Below the pieces are notes generated by a model that was not told where the DNA came from, made no database searches, and worked only from the letters and a program-made list of their open reading frames with translations. A DNA stretch of 29,306 bases, from the NCBI GenBank assembly GCA_023229045.1, contig JALOAB010000007.1:1-29306 (forward strand), read 5' to 3'. Made by a program: the position numbers and the translations under genes. Of this stretch, positions 23,147 to 29,306 are shown in pieces; position 1 is the stretch's first letter; every line of letters begins with the position of its first letter. The stretch comes from Fidelibacterota bacterium (GTDB lineage Bacteria > Fidelibacterota > UBA2242).

Positions 23147-25754
23147 TATTCGGCGCGAGTTTTTAGATTATTTTGTCGCAAAGGGTCATAAAATCGTGCG
23201 CAGTGCGCCGGTCATTCCCCAAAATGATCCGACTCTGTTGTTCAGCAATGCCGGTATGAATCAGTTTAAAGGCATCTTTCTTGGCCAGGAAAAAATTGAA
23301 CATCCACGCGTCGTAAACTCGCAAAAATGTATCCGGGTCAGTGGCAAACACAACGATCTCGAAGAGGTCGGCAAAGATACCTATCATCATACTTTTTTCG
23401 AAATGCTGGGGAATTGGTCTTTCGGGGATTATTACAAAAGAGAGGCTATCCAGATGGCCTGGGAATTATTTACAAAAGTCTGGAAATTGTCACCCGAAAG
23501 GCTCTGGGGTACAGTCTATAATGACGACGACGAGGCTTTTCAAGCCTGGCGTGAAATGACCGATATCGATAGCGCTCGGATATTAAAATTTGGCGATAAG
23601 TACAATTTCTGGGAAATGGGCGAGACCGGGCCGTGCGGTCCGTGTTCGGAGATTCACTACTATGTTGGCAACCAGCCTGACCAACAAACTGCCGCTAAAA
23701 TCAATAGCGGCGATCCGCAATATATCGAGCTCTGGAATTTGGTTTTTATTCAATACGATCGTGACAAAAGCGGGCAACTGAATCCTTTGCCGCTCAAACA
23801 CGTCGATACCGGCGCCGGTTTGGAAAGAATCACCGCCGTTATCCAGGGCAAATTAAGCAATTATGAGACCGATTTATTCACACCTATTATCGGACAGATT
23901 GTAACATTGACCGGCAAATCTTACAGTCAGGAAAGCGGCACACCGCATCGCGTAATAGCCGACCATATCCGCATGCTGTCTTCTGCGATTGCCGATGGGG
24001 GTTTGCCGTCCAATGAAGGGCGCGGCTATGTCATCCGACGGATTTTACGCCGGGCGGCCCGCTTCGGGCGGATGCTCGAAATGCGCCAACCGTTTATTTA
24101 TCAACTGGTTGAAAGTGTGATCGAGATCCTCGGCGATACCTATCCGGAAATCAAAGAAAGGCGCAGTCATATCCAGGAGGTCATAAAATCCGAAGAGAAA
24201 ATGTTCGGCGCGACACTCGACCGGGGACTTGAGGTTTTCGCCAAAATCAGGAACAATCTACAGAATAATAAAATAAAATTTATCCCTGGCGAAGAAGTCT
24301 TCAAACTCTACGATACCTATGGTTTTCCGGTCGATCTGACGCGGTTACTCGCAGAAGAAGCCGGTTTAAGTATTGACGAAGAAAAGTTTAATGCGGAAAT
24401 GGTTCGACAGAGAGCGCGCGCCCGGGCGACGGTGTCGTTTCAAGTGGATAATTTTCTTAAAGAGGGCAATTGGATTAATCTGACAAACGGTAGCGATTCC
24501 GAATTTGTCGGCTATGATCAACTTCAGACGCAATCGCAGATCCGCAAGTATCTGATTAACGGTGAGAATGTCCATTTAATCCTTGACCGCACACCTTTTT
24601 ATGCCGAAGCCGGTGGAGAGGTTGGCGACGTTGGCAGGATCACCGGTCGTGATTTTTGCATTCGGATCGCCGATACCCGCCGAATCAATTCGACGATCGT
24701 TCACTCCGGTCGATTTGAAAGGGGAAACGCGATCAATGACCCAGCCGTCAAAGCCTGCGTAGATGACGCCGCAAATTTAAAAATCAGGGCTAATCACACT
24801 TCAACTCATCTGCTCCAGGCGGCACTGCGCAAGGTTTTGGGTGAACATGTTCACCAATCCGGCTCACTGGTCACGGCGGAGCGACTGCGTTTTGATTTTA
24901 CTCATTTTAAAAAGATTACGCAGGAGGAGATTGAACAGGTCGAAGATCTGGTCAACGCTCAGATTCGGGCTAATTTGCCGGTCATGGCCGAACAAAAAGA
25001 TTACCAAAGTGCCCGCAACTCGGGCGCTATGGCGCTTTTCGGTGAAAAATACGGCGATATTGTGCGCGTGATAAATGTTGGTGAATTTTCGAAGGAATTT
25101 TGCGGTGGAAAACATGTCCAGCGTACCGGCGATATTGGCTGTTTTAAGATTTTAAGCGAATCGGGCGTTGCCGCAGGGGTGCGCCGGATTGAAGCTATCA
25201 GCGGTGATGCGGTATTAAAATTGGTGCGCGAGAGTGATGATATTCTGAAAAAAATCACGTCATTACTGGGTATTAATCGCGATCAGTTGGTAACACGTAT
25301 CGAAAAATTGCTATCTGATAATAAAAACCTGGAGAAACAACTTGCCTGTAATAAAAAGTCTAACATCGAACAGGAAATCGATGCTTTATTGGAAAAGGCT
25401 GAAGTTGTCGAAAATTTAAAGGTCTTTACATTTCAGGCTGAGGTCACTGATCTCGATGAATTGAAGAAAGTCGGCGATCTGGTTCGGGATAAAATTAAAT
25501 ACGGTGTAGGTGTGATCGCAGGAATTATCAACGACAAGCCTAACATTGCCGTGGTGGTATCCGATCGGGCTATCAAAGAAGCCAGCTTGAATGCCGGCGA
25601 GATTGTGCGGGAACTGGGAAAAATTTTGGGTGGCGGCGGCGGCGGACAGGCGCATATGGCAACTGCCGGCGGACGATTTCTGGAAAAAATTCCGACCGCA
25701 TTTCAAGCCGTTGTGCCATTACTAAAAACCAAATTAACGAGAAAGAATTCATGA
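23130..25754 (+). CDS. alaS: Alanyl-tRNA synthetase
   Basis: This 874-residue class II synthetase charges tRNA-Ala and is the usual length. The TTG start at 23130 is fixed by an in-frame stop just before it and GGGAG five bases upstream. The product begins with the typical segment RREFLDYFVAKGHKIVRSAP. The catalytic core carries NAGMNQFKGIFLG and HTFFEMLGNWSFGDY. The editing domain has its zinc residues in HTSTHLL (near 555-561) and CGGKH (near 658-662). The C-terminal C-Ala domain holds the glycine-rich GGGGGGQAHMATAGG near 834. The 134 bases before it contain a possible leader ORF. Its stop overlaps gcvPB by four bases. A tRNA-Ala gene lies 7.6 kb upstream on the same strand. Confidence 0.97.
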   Translation: MKTANDIRREFLDYFVAKGHKIVRSAPVIPQNDPTLLFSNAGMNQFKGIFLGQEKIEHPRVVNSQKCIRVSGKHNDLEEVGKDTYHHTFFEMLGNWSFGDYYKREAIQMAWELFTKVWKLSPERLWGTVYNDDDEAFQAWREMTDIDSARILKFGDKYNFWEMGETGPCGPCSEIHYYVGNQPDQQTAAKINSGDPQYIELWNLVFIQYDRDKSGQLNPLPLKHVDTGAGLERITAVIQGKLSNYETDLFTPIIGQIVTLTGKSYSQESGTPHRVIADHIRMLSSAIADGGLPSNEGRGYVIRRILRRAARFGRMLEMRQPFIYQLVESVIEILGDTYPEIKERRSHIQEVIKSEEKMFGATLDRGLEVFAKIRNNLQNNKIKFIPGEEVFKLYDTYGFPVDLTRLLAEEAGLSIDEEKFNAEMVRQRARARATVSFQVDNFLKEGNWINLTNGSDSEFVGYDQLQTQSQIRKYLINGENVHLILDRTPFYAEAGGEVGDVGRITGRDFCIRIADTRRINSTIVHSGRFERGNAINDPAVKACVDDAANLKIRANHTSTHLLQAALRKVLGEHVHQSGSLVTAERLRFDFTHFKKITQEEIEQVEDLVNAQIRANLPVMAEQKDYQSARNSGAMALFGEKYGDIVRVINVGEFSKEFCGGKHVQRTGDIGCFKILSESGVAAGVRRIEAISGDAVLKLVRESDDILKKITSLLGINRDQLVTRIEKLLSDNKNLEKQLACNKKSNIEQEIDALLEKAEVVENLKVFTFQAEVTDLDELKKVGDLVRDKIKYGVGVIAGIINDKPNIAVVVSDRAIKEASLNAGEIVRELGKILGGGGGGQAHMATAGGRFLEKIPTAFQAVVPLLKTKLTRKNS

Positions 25755-27199
25755 TGGAAAAATTGATCTTCGAATACACACAGACTGGTAAAATGGGCGT
25801 TTCACTGCCTGGCGGCGTCGCGACCACGGTTGCGCCAAAGGAATTGATACCTTCTGATTTGATGCGCCGGAGTGAATTGAAATTGCCGGAAGTCAGCGAA
25901 CCTGAAGTTGTGCGTCATTTTACCAATTTATCGTCTATGAATCATCACGTTGACAAGGATTTTTATCCACTGGGTTCATGTACGATGAAATACAATCCGA
26001 AAATCAACGAACGGTGCGCCGCATTGTCCGGATTGGCTAATTGTCATCCCTTGCAGGACGAGGATACCGTCCAGGGCGCTTTGGAGATTCTCTACGAGGT
26101 CGAACGCTATTTATGCGCGATAACCGGCATGCAGGCGGCGACGCTTCAGCCGGCGGCCGGCTCGCACGGCGAATTGACCGGCGTGCTCCTGATAAAGAAA
26201 TATCTCGAAATGAAGGGCGAAACGCGCCGCTTCATCCTGATTCCCGATTCGGCGCACGGCACCAACCCGTCCAGTGCGGCTTCGGCAAATTACCAGACGA
26301 TTTCTCTTAAATCCAATTCACGCGGCTGTATCGATCTGGAAGATTTACGAAGTAAAATGAATGAATCGGTGGCTGGTCTGATGTTGACCAATCCCAATAC
26401 GCTGGGACTGTTTGAGGAAGAAGTCGGCGAAATTGTAAAAATTGTCCATGACCGCGGCGGATTGGTTTATATGGATGGCGCTAATCTTAATGCCTTACTC
26501 GGAATCGTTCGACCCGGCGATATGGGATTTGATATTACACATATTAATTTGCATAAAACCTTCTCAACTCCGCATGGCGGCGGTGGTCCGGGAAGCGGCG
26601 TAATTGCCGTCAATGCTAAACTGGCCGATTTTCTACCGGTGCCGCGTGTCGCGAAAAACGGCGAGCGATATCATTTAAGAAGTGATTGCCCAAACAGTAT
26701 CGGCAGAGTGCTCGGATTTTACGGAAATTTTGGAGTAATCGTCAGAGCTTATTGCTATATCAGGATGCTGGGAACTGACGGTCTGCAAGCCGTGTCGCGT
26801 AATGCCATTCTGAATGCCAACTATCTGCGCTATAAATTGAGTCCGATATTCGATATACCTTATAACCGAGTCTGTATGCATGAATTCGTCGCGTCAGGTG
26901 AACGCCAATTTAAACGCTCTGCAGTAAAAACTCTCGATATTGCCAAACGTCTGTTGGATTTTGGTTTTCATGCCCCGACGGTTTATTTTCCGTTGATAGT
27001 CAAGGAAGCCTTGATGATCGAACCGACCGAAACCGAAAGCAAAGAAACGATTGACCGCTTTGTCGCTGTTTTACTTAAAATCGATCAGGAAAGTCAGGAA
27101 AATCCCGACATTTTACATCAAGCGCCGACGACGACGCCTGTCAGACGATTAGATGAACTAAAAGCCAATAAGGAATTAAACGTATGCTGGAGCAAGTAA
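25751..27199 (+). CDS. gcvPB: Glycine dehydrogenase (decarboxylating) subunit 2
   Basis: This 482-residue protein is the PLP-binding half of the split P-protein of the glycine cleavage system, which decarboxylates glycine and passes the aminomethyl group to lipoylated GcvH. The PLP lysine is Lys269 in NLHKTFSTPHGGGGPGSG. Other family blocks are KDFYPLGSCTMKYNPKIN and AAGSHGELTGVLLIKKYL. The ATG overlaps the alaS stop by four bases. The partner gcvPA usually sits directly before gcvPB, but here it is absent, as are gcvT and gcvH. They must be elsewhere or missing. The next gene, ridA, overlaps the 3' end by 16 bases. Confidence 0.95.
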   Translation: MMEKLIFEYTQTGKMGVSLPGGVATTVAPKELIPSDLMRRSELKLPEVSEPEVVRHFTNLSSMNHHVDKDFYPLGSCTMKYNPKINERCAALSGLANCHPLQDEDTVQGALEILYEVERYLCAITGMQAATLQPAAGSHGELTGVLLIKKYLEMKGETRRFILIPDSAHGTNPSSAASANYQTISLKSNSRGCIDLEDLRSKMNESVAGLMLTNPNTLGLFEEEVGEIVKIVHDRGGLVYMDGANLNALLGIVRPGDMGFDITHINLHKTFSTPHGGGGPGSGVIAVNAKLADFLPVPRVAKNGERYHLRSDCPNSIGRVLGFYGNFGVIVRAYCYIRMLGTDGLQAVSRNAILNANYLRYKLSPIFDIPYNRVCMHEFVASGERQFKRSAVKTLDIAKRLLDFGFHAPTVYFPLIVKEALMIEPTETESKETIDRFVAVLLKIDQESQENPDILHQAPTTTPVRRLDELKANKELNVCWSK

Positions 27200-27582
27200 A
27201 TCGTAAAGTCGTCGATACTCCAAGCGCACCGCGTGCCAGTGGACCTTATAGTCAGGCGATAATCTCCAACAATTTCGTTTTCACTGCCGGGCAATTGCCG
27301 ATTGATCCGCGTACCGGGAGACTGGCGGCTGAGGATTTCGAGGGTCAACTGCGGCAGGTTCTGCGTAACCTCGAAGCTGTTTTGCAGGCGGCTGGCACTG
27401 ACCTGAAAAACGTCGTGAAATTCACAGTATTTATATCGGATATGGCAAATTTTTCAATATTAAATAAAGTATTCAGCGAATATTTCCCGGAATCCGCTCC
27501 GGCGCGCTCGGCTTTCCAGGCCAGTCGTTTACCGCTGGATGTTCTGATCGAGATTGAGGCTATTGCCGTAGGGGGTAAATAA
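27184..27582 (+). CDS. ridA: RidA-family reactive imine deaminase
   Basis: This 132-residue protein of the YjgF/YER057c/UK114 family hydrolyses reactive enamine and imine intermediates released by PLP enzymes. Signature stretches are SGPYSQAIISNNFVFTAGQL (19-38) and FQASRLPLDVLIEIEAIA (111-128). Arg115 is at the position of the catalytic Arg105 of Escherichia coli RidA. AAGGAA precedes the ATG, and the gene overlaps gcvPB by 16 bases. Position beside a PLP-dependent glycine decarboxylase makes biochemical sense, though the substrate link is inference. Confidence 0.94.
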   Translation: MLEQVNRKVVDTPSAPRASGPYSQAIISNNFVFTAGQLPIDPRTGRLAAEDFEGQLRQVLRNLEAVLQAAGTDLKNVVKFTVFISDMANFSILNKVFSEYFPESAPARSAFQASRLPLDVLIEIEAIAVGGK

Positions 27583-28467
27583 TTGTCGCTTAAATTTGCT
27601 GTGATTGTCAATCCGACTGCCGGTAAAGGGCGAACATTACGTCACTTGCCACGGCTCAAGGAATTAGCCTCAAAAACCAAAGCGCATTTTGATTATTACA
27701 TTACCGAGGCGCCCCTGCATGCCACCAGAATTGCCGATAAAATTCACAAAGAATATGACGCGGTAGTGGCGTATGGCGGCGATGGTACGGCTAATGAGGT
27801 CATGAATGGACTGGCTGGTACCACAACCCCTTTCGGAGTAATCCCGGATGGCACGGGCAATGATTTTGCGCGGTGCATCAACGTCCCGCATGCGATCGAA
27901 AAGGCAGTCCAGGTTATTACCGATTATAAAACCAGATTAATGGACCTGGGCACGATCGGCAATCGGATTTTCATGAACGGGGTGGGGGTAGGTTTCGATG
28001 CTTATGTCAATTTAAAGACCAAGAGTCTTAAAATTTTAAAAGGGAGTCTGGCTTACCTGTATTCGGTATTGTCGAGTCTGGCTTTCTGGAAATCGTTACC
28101 CATGGATATTGAAATTGATGGCTGTCCGATCAGTAGCGACCGCTCCTTTTTGGTGGCAATCGGCAATGGTTGGGCATGCGGTGGCGGTCTGAAATTAAAT
28201 CCGCTGGCTAATATTCATGATTCGCTGTTTGATATTTGCCTGATACCGGAGATGCCGGTCTGGAAATTATTCATGAATCTCGGTAGATTAAAAGACGGTA
28301 CCATCGCGGAAGTACCCGAAGTTCTGACAATGCGCTGTCAAAATATCCGAATCATCAGCGAAAAACCTTTGCCGGTGCATTTCGACGGAGAAATTTATAA
28401 CAGTAACACTAATGATATAAATATTGGAATCGTACCGCAGTCGGCAGTTGTAATCGGAGTTTGGTAA
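27583..28467 (+). CDS. Diacylglycerol kinase-type lipid kinase (YegS/DgkB family)
   Basis: This 294-residue kinase starts at TTG 27583, directly after the ridA stop, with AGGGGGT six bases upstream. The catalytic domain carries NPTAGKGR (10-17), the nucleotide loop GGDGTANEVMNGLAG (65-79) and GVIPDGTGNDFAR (85-97). A beta-sandwich C-terminal domain ends with PVHFDGEIY, as in DgkB and YegS. It phosphorylates diacylglycerol or a related lipid at the membrane. With pgsA and pgpA upstream it could belong to phospholipid turnover, but the genes are 8 kb apart. The choice between DgkB and another lipid kinase is not possible from sequence alone. Confidence 0.9.
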   Translation: MSLKFAVIVNPTAGKGRTLRHLPRLKELASKTKAHFDYYITEAPLHATRIADKIHKEYDAVVAYGGDGTANEVMNGLAGTTTPFGVIPDGTGNDFARCINVPHAIEKAVQVITDYKTRLMDLGTIGNRIFMNGVGVGFDAYVNLKTKSLKILKGSLAYLYSVLSSLAFWKSLPMDIEIDGCPISSDRSFLVAIGNGWACGGGLKLNPLANIHDSLFDICLIPEMPVWKLFMNLGRLKDGTIAEVPEVLTMRCQNIRIISEKPLPVHFDGEIYNSNTNDINIGIVPQSAVVIGVW

Positions 28468-28484
28468 AGAATGGAGAGATTACT

Positions 28485-29003
28485 CTGAAGCGCGTAGTGT
28501 TTTTAACTATATTGATATTAGCCATGATCAACGGCGTTCAGGGCGCAGGTCGCCCGGACACGCTTCTCAAAATCAATCCGAAAGGAGCCATGTGGCGTTC
28601 GATCTTCATTCCGGGTTGGGGACAGCTCTACAATCGCAAACCGCTAAAAGGGATTCTACTCTTTGGTGCGGAGAGTTACTTCATATATAATTTTATTCAC
28701 TATAATCGAATATACGGATATGTCAAGACCACGAAAGAAACGCTTGGCATCGATGCCTGGATAAGTCTGACCGAAGAACAGAAAAAAGCCCAGATTCTGG
28801 CCATTACCGACCATGAACTCAGTTTGAATTCCTGGCGCCCGCGGGAAAAACGCAATAAATACGGCTGGTGGTGCGTCGGAACGTATATATTCTGCCTGAT
28901 GGATGCCATTGTCGATGCTCACCTGATCAATTTTCCACCGGATGCCGTCGAATTGAGCGCAGAACCTACTATGCTTAAGTTAACAATAAACATAGGCTTG
29001 TAG
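28485..29003 (+). CDS. DUF5683-type small membrane protein, probable CTG start
   Basis: I place the start at CTG 28485, giving 172 residues and a clean signal peptide (KRVVFLTILILAMINGVQGA). GGAGAG lies six bases upstream at 28473-28478. The frame also reaches a TTG at 28461 inside the lipid kinase end, but that puts a charged nine-residue extension before the signal and lacks a ribosome site. The domain is recognised by MWRSIFIPGWGQLYNRKPLK followed by GILLFGAESYFIY, the PGxGQ pattern of DUF5683 proteins common in Bacteroidota relatives. Function is unknown. A second hydrophobic stretch is near 130-145 (WWCVGTYIFCLMDAIVDA). Confidence 0.75.
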   Translation: MKRVVFLTILILAMINGVQGAGRPDTLLKINPKGAMWRSIFIPGWGQLYNRKPLKGILLFGAESYFIYNFIHYNRIYGYVKTTKETLGIDAWISLTEEQKKAQILAITDHELSLNSWRPREKRNKYGWWCVGTYIFCLMDAIVDAHLINFPPDAVELSAEPTMLKLTINIGL

Positions 29004-29004
29004 A

Positions 29005-29306
29005 ATGATCCAATCACGCGAGCAATGGACTTCGAAATTGGGCTTCATATTAGCCGCGGCCGGCTCGGCTGTTGGATTGGGGAATATTTGGAAATTTCCT
29101 TATCTGGTCGGTGAAAATGGAGGGGCGGTCTTTATTTTCCTATATTTGATTTGTGTCTTGATAATCGGATTGCCGGTCGTCGTGGCTGAGGTAATAATAG
29201 GGCGGAACGCCCAGAAAGATCCGGTTGGGAGTTTTAAGCAATTATCGAAGAGTAATCCTTTTTGGATGAGCGTCGGATTTCTCGGCGTTCTAACCGGTTT
29301 TATTAT
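29005..29306 (+). CDS. Sodium:neurotransmitter symporter (SNF/NSS family), 3' end cut off
   Basis: The ATG at 29005 opens a frame that runs past the last base, so only the first 100 residues are visible. It lies one base after the stop of the DUF5683-type gene. The N-terminus has REQWTSKLGFILAAAGSAVG, then LGNIWKFPYLVGENGGAVF, the helix-one signature of the LeuT-type transporters that binds sodium and substrate. Two more helices follow (LICVLIIGLPVVVAEVIIG, then FWMSVGFLGVLTGFI). The family takes up amino acids or related solutes with sodium. The substrate cannot be told from this fragment. Confidence 0.93.
   Translation, partial: MIQSREQWTSKLGFILAAAGSAVGLGNIWKFPYLVGENGGAVFIFLYLICVLIIGLPVVVAEVIIGRNAQKDPVGSFKQLSKSNPFWMSVGFLGVLTGFI

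Noticed and set aside
1..29306. CRISPR arrays, insertion sequences, phage genes or toxin-antitoxin pairs
   Set aside because: None seen. No repeated spacer pattern, transposase or integrase motifs were found on either strand.

Overview
This window reads as a chromosome segment of a Gram-negative-type bacterium. It encodes signal peptides, a lipoprotein, outer-membrane-type barrels and periplasmic binding proteins. Base composition is moderate by eye. Shine-Dalgarno sequences, non-ATG starts (GTG, TTG, probably one CTG) and one perfect sigma70 promoter are visible. A PorV/PorQ-like protein, a DUF5683-type protein, a periplasmic FecR domain fused to a barrel and a large SRP RNA with an Alu domain together suggest a lineage in or near the FCB group. 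The Shine-Dalgarno use and consensus promoter argue against Bacteroidota proper. This placement is inference; no marker gene here settles it.

Layout. (1) Bases 1-1143 hold the end of a membrane-anchored metallophosphoesterase. (2) Bases 1200-4866, minus strand, hold a TRAP operon in the order TatT lipoprotein, substrate-binding protein, DctQ, DctM. It resembles the TatT-type TRAP systems described in Treponema, and an AT-rich near-palindrome lies upstream. (3) Bases 5129-6117 hold a membrane-anchored rhodanese coupled to a MauE/DoxX-type redox membrane protein. (4) Bases 6144-7118, minus strand, hold a PorV-like outer-membrane protein. (5) From 7302 to the end every gene is on the plus strand. 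gltX is followed by a secreted CsgG/TolB-like protein, then a receiver-only response regulator, a PhnD-like/PAS fusion with no signal peptide, and a FecR/beta-barrel protein. A strong intrinsic terminator closes this block at about 14021.

(6) Bases 14009-15333 hold two unrecognised proteins, with a perfect TTGACA-17-TATAAT promoter inside the end of the first. (7) Bases 15464-15834 hold tRNA-Ala(CGC) and the SRP RNA, followed 8 bases later by dnaX. (8) Bases 15843-22995 form a tightly packed information and lipid operon: dnaX, ebfC, recR, pgsA, pgpA, cinA, thpR, recA, recX. Five of its eight junctions overlap or nearly touch. (9) Bases 23130-29306 hold alaS, gcvPB, ridA, a YegS/DgkB-type lipid kinase, a DUF5683-type protein and the start of a sodium:neurotransmitter symporter.

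The SRP RNA-dnaX-ebfC-recR order matches the Bacillus subtilis arrangement (scr-dnaX-yaaK-recR). cinA-thpR-recA is also a familiar neighbourhood. pgsA and pgpA catalyse successive steps of phosphatidylglycerol synthesis. The least explained part is 8752-13956. A lone receiver, a cytoplasmic PhnD-PAS protein and two exported proteins look like one signalling-to-envelope module for which I know no described counterpart. No CRISPR array, insertion sequence, phage gene or transposon end was seen, and no gene-free stretch over 300 bases exists apart from the one filled by the SRP RNA.
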